NCBI RefSeq assembly: GCF_024721975.1
Contig: NZ_JANQBB010000006.1
Coordinates: 1-64,000, forward strand
DNA from: Paenibacillus endoradicis
GTDB lineage: Bacteria > Bacillota > Bacilli > Paenibacillales > Paenibacillaceae
Reading direction: 5' to 3'
DNA length: 64,000 nt
Under the pieces are notes generated by a model. It saw nothing but the letters and a program-made list of their open reading frames with translations, was not told where the DNA came from and did not search any database. This document shows positions 53,251 to 62,040 of the stretch, one piece after another; within the stretch, counting starts at the first letter, position 1, and every line of letters starts with the position of its first letter. Both the position numbers and the translations under genes were made by a program.

Positions 53251-54720
53251 TTAGGAAAAGTCTATTGGCAACCACACAGTAAATGTCGTTCCTTTACCTT
53301 CCAAAGTAGCTACCTCAACGCTACCTTGATGTTCATCAAGTATCCACTTGGCGATTGCTAGACCAAGCCCGGTACCAACTGTTACACCACGAGAAACGTC
53401 TGCACGGTAGAAGCGATCAAATATATGAGGGACTTGATCAGGATTCATTCCAATCCCACTGTCTTCTATTATCCAAGCAATGTGATGTTCCGTGCGCATA
53501 ACAGTGAAATTCACATCACCAACAGGAGTGTATTTGAACGCATTTTCAATAAAGACAAACAGTAATTGTTGCAGATAATCTTCATTACCATGGATGTAGA
53601 CACCTTTTAATTCAGAGAGATCGCCAACTTCCCATTTTGCTTCACGAGGAAGTAATTGAGCTCTACGTACAACCGCTTCAGTTAAATTATGAATATCTAC
53701 TTTTTCTTTCTCCATTATATATCCTGCATCCGCACGAGCAAGAGCAAGAAGATCATTTACAAGCGTAGACATTCGTTTAGCCTCAGCTGAAATATCTATT
53801 ATGGCTTCATGAGATAACTCAAAGTGAGTACCATTAAAGTTCACAGTATCTAAAGGTTCACTTATCGCACCATTTTGTTGTTCAGTCTGCTTCCACATTT
53901 TATCAAGTAGATCGATATTTCCACGAATTGTTGTAAGTGGCGTACGAAGTTCATGCGAAGCATCTGATACAAAGCGACGTTGGGCCATATAAGCTTCATC
54001 TAGCTCGTTGTATGCCTTCTCCAAACGAGAGAGCATCATATTGAGTGTAGTAACAAGTGTACCTATCTCATCCTTAGCTATCGGCATAGGTATTCGTACG
54101 CTTAAATCGGCACCATTTTCGATCTGCTTCGTAGCGTTGATCACATTTTCAATTGGCCGTAACGCTTTTCTAGCAATAATCAATCCAACGGTAAATGCAA
54201 TAAGCACAACGATAATTGATGAAAATAGTAAAGTATTACGTAAACCTATTAAAAATTGATCTTCATTATATGGAATAGCTCCAACTTGCAGCAAACCAAC
54301 TAGTACACCATTAATCTCAAGAGGTCGTTGATAAGTAATCATACGATATTTCTTATGGTCAAGTTCCACCATTACTTCTACAAAGCCTGCTTCCAAAGAT
54401 TGAGAAGCATCGGGATAAGGAATAACAAAATTTTGTTCGAACAAATTCGTTGATTGTCTGTAATTGCCTTCACGGTAATTGATCAACTGTACATAGATGT
54501 TTTTCCCTTCAATTCGTGATTGACGGTCAAGATTGAGATCAAGCGTGTCGAACATTACTGTTCCTGTAATTACTAAATTTTTACTTTCTGTCTTTACCAT
54601 ATCTCTAAGCTCAGCATACGTATTCCAGTTAATAAATAAATAGACGATAACACCGAATATTAATAATGCTCCAGTTAAAAGTCCCGAATACCATAATGTT
54701 AATCTAAATCGTAGTGACAA
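53251..54720 (-). CDS. Membrane sensor histidine kinase (HAMP, HisKA, HATPase)
   Basis: A 489-residue kinase. Helix 1 lies at about 8-30, an extracellular sensor at about 31-160, helix 2 at about 162-185 and HAMP at about 186-240. The phospho-acceptor His is in RRFVSDASHELRTPLTTIRG (near residue 260). The ATP domain has FIENAFKYTPVGD, IIEDSGIGMNPDQVPHIFDR and VGTGLGLAIAKWILDEHQGS. The start is a TTG 4 nt after the regulator stop, with AGGTAGG as ribosome site. Next to HtrA, it may sense envelope protein stress, as CssS does in Bacillus; this is inference. Confidence 0.88.
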   Translation of the reverse strand: MSLRFRLTLWYSGLLTGALLIFGVIVYLFINWNTYAELRDMVKTESKNLVITGTVMFDTLDLNLDRQSRIEGKNIYVQLINYREGNYRQSTNLFEQNFVIPYPDASQSLEAGFVEVMVELDHKKYRMITYQRPLEINGVLVGLLQVGAIPYNEDQFLIGLRNTLLFSSIIVVLIAFTVGLIIARKALRPIENVINATKQIENGADLSVRIPMPIAKDEIGTLVTTLNMMLSRLEKAYNELDEAYMAQRRFVSDASHELRTPLTTIRGNIDLLDKMWKQTEQQNGAISEPLDTVNFNGTHFELSHEAIIDISAEAKRMSTLVNDLLALARADAGYIMEKEKVDIHNLTEAVVRRAQLLPREAKWEVGDLSELKGVYIHGNEDYLQQLLFVFIENAFKYTPVGDVNFTVMRTEHHIAWIIEDSGIGMNPDQVPHIFDRFYRADVSRGVTVGTGLGLAIAKWILDEHQGSVEVATLEGKGTTFTVWLPIDFS

Positions 54721-54724
54721 GGCT

Positions 54725-55417
54725 TTAACCTACCTCTCCTCTAAGCACATATCCAGTTCCACGAACTGTAATAATAATACGACTATGACCGCCTTCCTCT
54801 AGCTTTTGGCGCAACATCGCGATATATACTTCAAGTACGTTTGACTCTCCACTGAAATCATAACCCCATATTTTTTCCATAATCGTATCTCTTGTTAGAA
54901 CCCGCTTCGGATTTTGCATAAATAATAATAGTAAGTCATACTCTTTCGAAGTTAATTCTATTCTTCTTCCCGAACGAATAGCTTCCCTTGCATCGATATC
55001 TAATACAAGATCTTCGTACGTTAATACACTTTCTGATTTGTCTAGCTTGTCTACTTTTCGTCTAAACAAAGCTCTAGCTCTTGCGAGTAGCTCCTCTAGC
55101 GCAAATGGCTTAACTACATAATCGTCAGCCCCAAGATCAAGTCCTTTCACGCGATCATTCACTTCATCTTTTGCAGTAAGCATTAGAATCGGCACTTGAC
55201 TACCACTCTCACGAATGCGACGACATACTTCCATTCCATCAATATATGGCATCATGACATCAAGAATCACGAGATCAGGTTCTTTCTGCATGAAGCTTTT
55301 CAAGCCATCTGCGCCATTGTTGGCTATCGTTATTTCATATCCTTCAAAAGCAAGTGATCGCCTTAACATCGACGTTATTTTATCATCGTCATCGATGACT
55401 AGTATATGTTGTCTCAT
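54725..55417 (-). CDS. OmpR-family response regulator
   Basis: A 230-residue regulator. The receiver carries LVIDDDDKIT, the acceptor Asp in LVILDVMMPYIDGM and the Lys in YVVKPFAL. The winged-helix domain has LTSKEYDLLLLFMQNPKRVL and VLEVYIAMLRQKLEEGGHSR, followed by TVRGTGYVLR. The ATG at 55417 follows GGAGGTTTTACAT. An ATG five codons earlier lies before that site. It is the partner of the kinase that follows it. Confidence 0.9.
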   Translation of the reverse strand: MRQHILVIDDDDKITSMLRRSLAFEGYEITIANNGADGLKSFMQKEPDLVILDVMMPYIDGMEVCRRIRESGSQVPILMLTAKDEVNDRVKGLDLGADDYVVKPFALEELLARARALFRRKVDKLDKSESVLTYEDLVLDIDAREAIRSGRRIELTSKEYDLLLLFMQNPKRVLTRDTIMEKIWGYDFSGESNVLEVYIAMLRQKLEEGGHSRIIITVRGTGYVLRGEVG

Positions 55418-55440
55418 ATGTAAAACCTCCACAGTTTATT

Positions 55441-55478
55441 AATAAAGACGCAGAGATCAATTCCCCGCGTCTTTATTT
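55441..55478 (-). terminator. Terminator between htrA and the two-component genes
   Basis: AATAAAGACGC (55441-55451) pairs with GCGTCTTTATT (55467-55477). It separates htrA from the downstream regulator. Confidence 0.65.
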
Positions 55479-55488
55479 ATATTACATC

Positions 55489-57249
55489 CTATTTTAAACC
55501 AAATTCGTTTTTATCGCCAATCGTAATAGAAAGTGTCATTTCTTTATTGTTACGAATAATTTTAAGCTCTATCGATGTACCGACCTCTTTGGACTGGATA
55601 TACGTTATAAGCTCATTCATCGTTTTGATCGTTTCATTATCTACACCAGTAATAACGTCGAATTGTTTCAAGTCACCGACATACGCTGGAGAATTATAAT
55701 AGACACTTCTTACAATTGCTCCTTCAGTAGTAGTCAATCCTAATTCTTTAGCGATGTCTTCCGTTAGATTTTGCAAATCTGCTCCGATAAATGGTGCAGC
55801 TGCTTTTGGTATTGCGGTGTCGTTTTTCAGAGCTTCCAACACTTCATTAATCGTAGAAGTTGGTATTGCAAAACCTATCCCTTGCGCTGTAGAGCTTACA
55901 GCGGTGTTGATACCAATAACTTCACCATTTGTGTTAAGTAACGGACCACCAGAGTTACCAGGATTGATCGATGCATCTGTTTGCAATAGATTTTCGTAGT
56001 TACGAGTACCTTCTGTATCAGAAATATCAATCGGACGTTCCTTGGCACTCAATACACCAACTGTTAGTGTATGGTCAAAGCCATACGGGTTACCAATAGC
56101 TATAACCCAGTCTCCGATTTGAATATCATCAGAGCTACCTAATGGAAGAGTAGGGAATTTTTCATCGCCTTTTATTTTCAAGACAGCAAGATCTAATTCA
56201 TAACTTGAACCTAGAAGTTCTGCAACGAATGGTTTCTCATATCCTTCAACAACGACACGGATTTCATCAGCATCAGCAATGACATGCTGATTCGTTAGAA
56301 GATAACCTGTCTCATCGAAGAAGAACCCAGTACCCATACCTGTTTGTTGCAAATCGCTAGTTGAACCTGTATCCCCACTATTTGATTTGGGGATATTATC
56401 ACCAAAGAATTGTCTAAAGAATGGATCATCAAGTAAAGAACTTGATCCCCCACCACCAGATGAATATGATGCATAGGTTTCAATCTTTACTACTGCTGGA
56501 CTAGATGATGCAAACAGAGATGCAATATTATTAGGACGATCTGTTAATGGAGTACTAGTAGAAGCTGTACTACCTTTTTCAGAAGTTGCCGTTTTGGATG
56601 AGTCACTTGATCCATTGTTCAAAGTAGATGTTTGCGTTGATACTACACCGCCTTGAGAGAACCAATTTTGCACATCTGCCGTGTACATTAATAAGCCTAC
56701 TGCAATGACACCAGCCATAAACGAGAGAAAAATCTTACCAAACCCATTTGCCTTCTTCTCCTTATTTGGACCAAAAGGATCATTACCACCACTTTGTGAT
56801 GTCGTAAAAGGACGGTAATTAGTTTGAGGTTGTGCCTGCTCATTATATACAGGAGGTGTTAATTGATTGACGTATGGATCTTGCTGATAAGTTGGTGTAG
56901 TATTGGTTTGATCTTGAGCATTGGGTCGACCATTACCATAAGTATAGTAGTACATCGTATCATCTTGATTTTGCACTGTAGATGATCCGTTAGAAGTTGA
57001 GTCATTGTTAACTGAAGTGTATTGTGCATCTTGTATATTTACTGCTTGATTACGATTTGTTTCATTAGGATTAGAGTATGCAGATTGACTATATATCTCT
57101 TGTTGTGATTGTCCTTGTTGTCCATTATTCGTATTATAACTTGACGCTGTACCGTTACTTGATTCTGATTTGTCACCACTTGATGAGGCATTCGAATTAC
57201 CTTCGCCCTTGAAGAAATCATCATAGTTGTTCTTATTGTTATTATCCAT
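55489..57249 (-). CDS. htrA: HtrA-like membrane-anchored serine protease with PDZ domain
   Basis: A 586-residue quality-control protease. The first 165 residues are a cytoplasmic Asn/Gln/Ser/Tyr-rich, low-complexity tail, unusually long for the family. A membrane helix follows (about 172-193). The trypsin-like domain has catalytic His in LLTNQHVIADAD (near 320), Asp in YELDLAVLKIKG (near 353) and Ser in NPGNSGGPLLNTNG (near 431). A single PDZ domain (about 485-575) ends the protein. It probably degrades misfolded exported proteins outside the membrane. The ATG follows AGGAGGAG. The two-component pair downstream is a likely regulator. Confidence 0.9.
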   Translation of the reverse strand: MDNNNKNNYDDFFKGEGNSNASSSGDKSESSNGTASSYNTNNGQQGQSQQEIYSQSAYSNPNETNRNQAVNIQDAQYTSVNNDSTSNGSSTVQNQDDTMYYYTYGNGRPNAQDQTNTTPTYQQDPYVNQLTPPVYNEQAQPQTNYRPFTTSQSGGNDPFGPNKEKKANGFGKIFLSFMAGVIAVGLLMYTADVQNWFSQGGVVSTQTSTLNNGSSDSSKTATSEKGSTASTSTPLTDRPNNIASLFASSSPAVVKIETYASYSSGGGGSSSLLDDPFFRQFFGDNIPKSNSGDTGSTSDLQQTGMGTGFFFDETGYLLTNQHVIADADEIRVVVEGYEKPFVAELLGSSYELDLAVLKIKGDEKFPTLPLGSSDDIQIGDWVIAIGNPYGFDHTLTVGVLSAKERPIDISDTEGTRNYENLLQTDASINPGNSGGPLLNTNGEVIGINTAVSSTAQGIGFAIPTSTINEVLEALKNDTAIPKAAAPFIGADLQNLTEDIAKELGLTTTEGAIVRSVYYNSPAYVGDLKQFDVITGVDNETIKTMNELITYIQSKEVGTSIELKIIRNNKEMTLSITIGDKNEFGLK

Positions 57250-57459
57250 TTTTCGCTCCTCCTAAAACTATTCATATACTTCTGAATGTAAGTCTACTAA
57301 TAATGCTTTTTCCGAAGTATACTCTATATCAATTTCATAACCTATTCTTTGGATATCTCTATCTTGCACAATTTACCTTAAAACAAACTTAAAAAATTAT
57401 GAATTTCAAATAATTTTGTATACGTCCAATTGTCTGCTGTATTAAATAGAATGAATAAT

Positions 57460-57489
57460 AAAAGCTCCCCACATAAGTAGAGAGCTTTT
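57460..57489 (-). terminator. Terminator after the YolD-like gene
   Basis: AAAAGCTC (57460-57467) pairs with GAGCTTTT (57482-57489). On the minus strand it is followed by ATTATT. Stem of moderate strength. Confidence 0.55.
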
Positions 57490-57500
57490 GTCGTTCATTA

Positions 57501-57764
57501 TTAACTGGAGTTACTTACCTTCATAATATCTAAAAATGGAACTTTAATAATGTCGCCATTACAGCTAACATGTACAAGTTTTGTCCTAGAATCTAGTCCA
57601 ACGATACAACCTATCACATCTTCTTCCGAATTCCATACCTCTAATCTTACATCTGACTTTTCATCCTTTGCTTCTACTAGTCGTTCTCCTAATTCTTCTA
57701 ATTCATACTCGTCTCTCGTAGGCCTTTTAGGTTTCGAGCTACTTTTTTTAGGTTTTGGGATCAT
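57501..57764 (-). CDS. YolD-like small protein
   Basis: An 87-residue protein. A basic N-terminus (PKPKKSSSKPKRPTRDEYEL) precedes a helix and a small beta domain: DVRLEVWNSEEDVIGCIVGL followed by DSRTKLVHVSCNGDIIKVPF. This is the YolD-like pattern, found beside UvrX/ImuB-type DNA-damage genes in Bacilli. It lies 42 nt after the WYL gene and shares its LexA-controlled promoter. The biochemical role is unknown. The ATG has GGGAG about 10 nt upstream. Confidence 0.6.
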   Translation of the reverse strand: MIPKPKKSSSKPKRPTRDEYELEELGERLVEAKDEKSDVRLEVWNSEEDVIGCIVGLDSRTKLVHVSCNGDIIKVPFLDIMKVSNSS

Positions 57765-57806
57765 TCTATAGTCACTCCCTTAACTTTACTGGATTCCCAC
57801 AACGTA

Positions 57807-58007
57807 TTACCCTGTAGCTTTTCCATATTCCAAAACCTCCAAATCAAGCACACCATTTTTATGAAAAGTACGGACACTTTGAGCCGTATAGCAATAAGCG
57901 ATAAAACGAGCTTTTCCAGCTATAATAACTCTAACAATATGAGTAGATACATTTCCCTTACTATCATTGTATATTAATTGCATGTCTTTACCAATATATT
58001 CTTGCAT
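57807..58007 (-). CDS. Small WYL-like domain protein
   Basis: A 66-residue protein with the beta-rich WYL pattern: MQLIYNDSKGNVSTHIVRVI, then ARFIAYCYTAQSVRTFHKNG and LDLEVLEYG. WYL domains bind small ligands or single-stranded DNA and regulate DNA-damage or defence genes. Here it is free-standing without a helix-turn-helix. The ATG at 58007 follows AAGGCGGTGG. Longer in-frame starts overlap the promoter. The first gene of a two-gene operon behind a LexA box, it is likely induced by DNA damage. Confidence 0.6.
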   Translation of the reverse strand: MQEYIGKDMQLIYNDSKGNVSTHIVRVIIAGKARFIAYCYTAQSVRTFHKNGVLDLEVLEYGKATG

Positions 58008-58038
58008 CAAGACCACCGCCTTAAGAACATTTGATCTC

Positions 58039-58068
58039 ATTATATACGAACGAACGTTCTTATTGCAA
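58039..58068 (-). promoter_or_regulatory. Promoter with embedded LexA (SOS) box
   Basis: On the minus strand TTGCAA (58063-58068) and TATAAT (58039-58044) flank an 18-nt spacer. The spacer contains CGAACGAACGTTCT (58047-58060), which differs from the Bacillus LexA box CGAACRNRYGTTYC at one base. LexA bound there would block polymerase. Confidence 0.75.
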
Positions 58069-58076
58069 ACAAATAT

Positions 58077-58124
58077 AAAAATCCTCACTCGGCACTAATT
58101 TACGCTGCCAACGAGGATTTTAAT
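58077..58124. terminator. Intrinsic terminator of the yugN gene
   Basis: AAAATCCTC and GAGGATTTT form the outer stem, with inner GGCA/TGCC pairing. It has T runs on both strands, so it may serve both the yugN gene and any leftward transcription. Confidence 0.65.
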
Positions 58125-58143
58125 TAGGTCTAATATGTCATAA

Positions 58144-58569
58144 TTATTTATGCATCAATGGCTTCAATGCTGCTTCCAGTCGAACAACTGCCTGCTTACC
58201 TTTCTCTAACCATTCATCCGATACAGGTGCATCAGGATCAATTGGCGCTTGGAATTGATTGAAAGAAGCAGAGATAATACCTACATCACCACTTGGATCA
58301 TTACCTTCATTATAGAGATGATTCAATACAAATGGTTCACTCAGTTCAATATAGGCATTCGAATGACCAACTTCACTCGCGATCTCACCATTAATAACTT
58401 TGAACGGTACACGTAACCATACTTTATTCTCTGTATCCAGCGATTGATCAAAAAAACCACCATCATAATCCCAATTGCCTCCAAGCATAAACCCTAGTCC
58501 GGCACTCACCTGATTCATCTCATCATAAGCGAGCTGCTTACCAGCAACCTGTGAAGTAATAGTAATCAT
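58144..58569 (-). CDS. yugN: YugN-like family protein
   Basis: A 141-residue protein. The segments LGFMLGGNWDYDGGFFDQSL, VWLRVPFKVINGEI, LSEPFVLNHLYNEGND and SASFNQFQAPIDPDAPVSDE are those of the YugN family of Bacilli. The function is unknown. No signal peptide or membrane helix is visible. The ATG follows GGGGGG, and the gene stands alone with its own terminator. Confidence 0.78.
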   Translation of the reverse strand: MITITSQVAGKQLAYDEMNQVSAGLGFMLGGNWDYDGGFFDQSLDTENKVWLRVPFKVINGEIASEVGHSNAYIELSEPFVLNHLYNEGNDPSGDVGIISASFNQFQAPIDPDAPVSDEWLEKGKQAVVRLEAALKPLMHK

Positions 58570-58651
58570 ACAGATCCCCCCATCATCTTATCAACTCATA
58601 TTGGGAATTAGTATGCATCAATGGAAATAGAACTATACGAGTAGTTAGAAA

Positions 58652-59314
58652 CTAGCGGTTAGCCCAACCCTTTCGGTGAGCAAGTACTGCTAATTGCGTC
58701 CGATCATCAAGCTCGCATTTCATAAGCAAATTACTGACATGTGTCTTTACCGTTTTAATACTTATATGAAGTTCTTCGCCAATTTCCTTGTTAGACATGC
58801 CATCAGCAACGAGTAGTAGCACTTCTCTTTCTCGTTCTGTAAAACTTTCATCGCCTTGCTGAGTACGTTGTACGCGCAAACCTCTCGTCAAGGACTGTGA
58901 GACTTCCGTTGTCATAACAGGCATACCTTTAAGTGCACCTTTCAAAGCAAAGATTAATTCTTCCGCAGACACGGTTTTCAGCACATAGCTTATTGCACCC
59001 GCTTCAATCGATTGATATACTTTATCATCTTCAAGAAAGCTTGTCAGCATCACAATTCTCATATTAGGATATTGTTCTATAATACTGCGTGTTGCTTCAA
59101 TCCCATTCATTACTGGCATCATTAGATCCATTAATATAAGATCAGGATGTTGAGACTCATTCATTGCATTTAGAAATTCCAGCGCTTCTTGTCCATGACT
59201 ACATTCGGCAATAACAGAAAAACTTGGCTCCAGCATCAGATATGTTTTCAAGCCTAATCGCACCATATCATGGTCATCAACGATCATAATATTCACCGTC
59301 TCATCTATACTCAT
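58652..59314 (-). CDS. liaR: LiaR-like NarL-family response regulator
   Basis: A 220-residue regulator. The receiver has MIVDDHDMVRLGLKTYL and the acceptor Asp in LILMDLMMPVMNGIE. The LuxR/NarL helix-turn-helix (about 150-210) reads FTEREREVLLLVADGMSNKE then IKTVKTHVSNLLMKC. It overlaps the kinase gene by 4 nt (ATGA). The preceding liaF and liaS genes identify it as the output of the cell-envelope stress system that responds to lipid II-targeting antibiotics. Confidence 0.9.
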   Translation of the reverse strand: MSIDETVNIMIVDDHDMVRLGLKTYLMLEPSFSVIAECSHGQEALEFLNAMNESQHPDLILMDLMMPVMNGIEATRSIIEQYPNMRIVMLTSFLEDDKVYQSIEAGAISYVLKTVSAEELIFALKGALKGMPVMTTEVSQSLTRGLRVQRTQQGDESFTEREREVLLLVADGMSNKEIGEELHISIKTVKTHVSNLLMKCELDDRTQLAVLAHRKGWANR

Positions 59315-60348
59315 GACTGCAGCTCCTTTTCCTTTAACTTAGGTATCGTTACTTTGACAATCGTACCTCTACCTTCTTTACTAATAATTTCAGTTAAACC
59401 ACTCAGCTTCTGAGCTCGTTCTTGCATTGTGGACAGACCATATGATTTTCTCGATAGCGCTTCATGCTTAAAGCCGATCCCATCATCTTGCAATGTCATT
59501 ATCACTTGGCTATCCGTCTCATATAGTGTTAATTGACAGCTTTGAGATTGCGAATGTTTCACAATATTGGCCATAGCTTCTTGGATAATTAGAAAGAGTT
59601 GGTGCTCTTTCGCTTCTGATAAAGGTGCCTCGATACGATACTCTAATTTACCTTGAATATTGTTTTGACGACAGTAATCTGGATACCAGTGCGTTAATGC
59701 ACCTTGTAAACTGCGGTTTTCTAATTCCATTGGTCTTAAATGTGCGATGAATTTCCGCATCTGTTGCTGGGCTGTGCTCGACATCGTTACAAGTTGTAGC
59801 GTTACTTGATCTGCTTGTTCGGGATTCACCTCACGCAATTTGGTAATAGATGATGCACACATATGGATTGCAAACAATTGCTGACTTACACTATCGTGCA
59901 AATCTCGAGCAAGTCGCTTGCGTTCTTCTAATACAGCAGACTCTATTGAGGCAGATTCCTGAACAACACGAGCTTCACCTAACACTTGCAAATACGAGAG
60001 TTTTTGCTCTGTCTGTTCAAGAAATTCATTGAATTGTTCAAACAGTTCGCTAAGTGGATCATCATTGTTATAGCGTACTCTTGTTCCATAATCACCGTTT
60101 ACTGCATTTTTGATTGCATATTCCAATCGTTCTAAACTATTGCGCTCTTTTCTAGTAACAAAATGTGCAAGTACGGCACTGAAAAGCACCGTAATTACAA
60201 CTGTTATCAGCCATAGTGAAATTGTATGATAGTAAGGTTCTAACAATATATAAAGTACAAGTCCGAGCAAGGTAGAACTAATCGAAAGTAGCAATACTCG
60301 ATTAGCAAGCGAAAATGCTTTTACTTTATTGAGTTTAATAGAAGCCAT
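59311..60348 (-). CDS. liaS: LiaS-like sensor histidine kinase
   Basis: A 345-residue kinase with two membrane helices (about 13-60) and a very short loop between them, so it is an intramembrane-sensing type. HAMP follows (LEYAIKNAVNGDYGTRVRYN). The HisKA_3 site is in ERKRLARDLHDSVSQQLFAI (near residue 150), and the ATP domain has IIQEAMANIVKHSQ and LQDDGIGFKHEALSRKSYGL. It starts 4 nt after liaF and overlaps liaR. Confidence 0.9.
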   Translation of the reverse strand: MASIKLNKVKAFSLANRVLLLSISSTLLGLVLYILLEPYYHTISLWLITVVITVLFSAVLAHFVTRKERNSLERLEYAIKNAVNGDYGTRVRYNNDDPLSELFEQFNEFLEQTEQKLSYLQVLGEARVVQESASIESAVLEERKRLARDLHDSVSQQLFAIHMCASSITKLREVNPEQADQVTLQLVTMSSTAQQQMRKFIAHLRPMELENRSLQGALTHWYPDYCRQNNIQGKLEYRIEAPLSEAKEHQLFLIIQEAMANIVKHSQSQSCQLTLYETDSQVIMTLQDDGIGFKHEALSRKSYGLSTMQERAQKLSGLTEIISKEGRGTIVKVTIPKLKEKELQS

Positions 60349-60351
60349 TAC

Positions 60352-61146
60352 CTACCCTACTTTCTTAACTTTTACATCTCCAATAAATGTTGACACGACA
60401 ATTAGTATTTTACGCTCACATTCATTGAAATGATTACTTTGTTGATTGACCTGCGACATAATTCCACCTTCACGCTGATCTAGAAACTTACTATCACCAA
60501 TAAAAGCATTCATTTGAACTTTAACTCCAACCGTAACATCATTCGGTACAAATACTTTAATATCACCGATAAATGCGGATATTATAATACGTGTTTCGCC
60601 GTATGGTATTTGAGCTTTTGTAAGATCTATCGTTGTATCTCCGATAAATGCTGATAAGTTCATCGGTTTAAGCTCCCAGTGTTGCTTACCGAAATGGAAA
60701 TCACCGATAAACGTAGACTTATTAATTTTGTGATCACCGTATTCGCCAAATGTGTGATCATATGAATGATCATGTCCCCAATTTTTCCACTTGGGACGAG
60801 ATGACGATGATTGTGATTCCTCATAAGTTGGACCGTAACTCTGTTGCTGAGATGAGTATTTGTCATCTTCATAATCTGGGCTTTTCATTGTTGGATCTTC
60901 ATGCAAAGGTGGCGGCGGTTGCATATTCGGATTGTATTTATTCCATGTTGAATCATTGCTTTCCTCATGCTTACGATTATTCGTAATCAGTTTCACGCCA
61001 TAATATATAATCATGACACCTACTAAGATCATAATGATTTTGCCAAGTCCAATATCAATAAAACCAAGCTGTTTCCCGAGGAACCAACTACCGACAACTA
61101 TTACAATTAGTCCAACACCGTACTTATCAAAAAATGATCGATTCAT
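60352..61146 (-). CDS. liaF: LiaF-like membrane inhibitor of LiaRS
   Basis: LiaF holds LiaS inactive in the absence of envelope stress. This 264-residue protein has two helices near the N-terminus (about 8-55) and a polar linker (about 55-140). A C-terminal beta-solenoid-like domain follows with five repeats of the form STFIGD, SAFIGD, SAFIGD, NAFIGD and STFIGD, spaced about 25-30 residues apart. The ATG follows GAGAGGATG. It is the first gene of the liaFSR operon. Confidence 0.87.
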   Translation of the reverse strand: MNRSFFDKYGVGLIVIVVGSWFLGKQLGFIDIGLGKIIMILVGVMIIYYGVKLITNNRKHEESNDSTWNKYNPNMQPPPPLHEDPTMKSPDYEDDKYSSQQQSYGPTYEESQSSSSRPKWKNWGHDHSYDHTFGEYGDHKINKSTFIGDFHFGKQHWELKPMNLSAFIGDTTIDLTKAQIPYGETRIIISAFIGDIKVFVPNDVTVGVKVQMNAFIGDSKFLDQREGGIMSQVNQQSNHFNECERKILIVVSTFIGDVKVKKVG

Positions 61147-61261
61147 TGTACATTCATCCTCTCGTCTTTCTTATATATCTAGTATAGCTAAATTTAACAA
61201 TTCCACACAGCGTCGATAGATTGAAAATGTTCTCGGTCTAGAGACTGAGAGAGTTGGTATA

Positions 61262-61438
61262 AACAATGACAGCTATTTGGACAGTCAATGCTCCAATCTT
61301 GACCGCTACGTGGACAGTCGTTGCTCCAATCGACTTTTGTTCAAGAATTTATTGGAAGATAGTTTAAGGTGAAAATCCTTGAACAAGGCCGAACGCTACC
61401 GCTTTTCCACAATGACTGTCCTGTCCTCTCCGCTATGT
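61262..61438 (-). repeat. Dispersed palindromic element, copy C (divergent)
   Basis: CGCTACCGCTTTTCCAC (61394-61410) matches copy B at 16 of 17 positions. The stem is TTGTTCAAGAATTT/AAAATCCTTGAACAA (61337-61385), different in sequence from copies A and B but still paired. The end module GTCNNTGCTCCAATC occurs twice. It lies in the 890-nt gene-poor stretch after liaF. Confidence 0.65.
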
Positions 61439-61519
61439 TTGGGTGAATGCGGAGAATAGTGAAATTCACTTGAATTAATTGTATATTACTATAATTAGAA
61501 TCGACTTAAGAGATAGTTA

Positions 61520-61555
61520 AAGGATGGAATCCGCTATAAAACGAATTCCATCCTT
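61520..61555. terminator. Isolated hairpin, terminator-like
   Basis: AAGGATGGAAT (61520-61530) pairs perfectly with ATTCCATCCTT (61545-61555), followed by AATAATT. No gene is visible directly before it on either strand. Confidence 0.45.
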
Positions 61556-61707
61556 AATAATTACTCACTAATTAATCCTTATGACTATTTCAGTGACTTT
61601 AGAGTTTCTATATTACTCTGTGGATCATTTAAGGTCTAAAGGATGATGTGGATATTTCTGTTTTTTAAGATTTATGGTTGGTAATAGATTGTGAAGGAGG
61701 AGCTTCA

Positions 61708-61911
61708 ATGCATCCTATACTAGAGTTAATTTATTGCGCTTAGAGAGGGGACAAGGGGCAGAGATAGAATTAATTCGGAGATACGAGCCGTTGATCAATA
61801 TCATATAGTGGCTATGGACATCAAGAGGAAACAGAATGCAGCTCTGTACTCTATTAAATCAATAGCCACATTCTACTTCCGTGCATATCATAGGATATTC
61901 AAATTTGAATA
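61708..61911 (+). pseudogene. Possible relic of a small sigma-70-like gene
   Basis: AAGGAGG lies 7 nt before an ATG whose frame opens MHPILELI and stops after 11 codons. The next frame continues LRLERGQGAEIELIRRYEPL followed by INII. After another shift GYGHQEETECSSVLYSIKSI and ATF follow. Pieced together these resemble sigma factor region 2 of small sigma-like proteins of mobile elements. At least two frameshifts are needed. Confidence 0.35.
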
Positions 61912-62040
61912 AAAATCCAACTCATGGTTACTAAAAAGGAATACATAGATATGTGAGGGAGCATGAGATTACTTCGCTACCACTTAATAAGTTTAGAGGT
62001 GTCATATATCCTCCCCCTCGTTTGTATGTAATGATTACGT

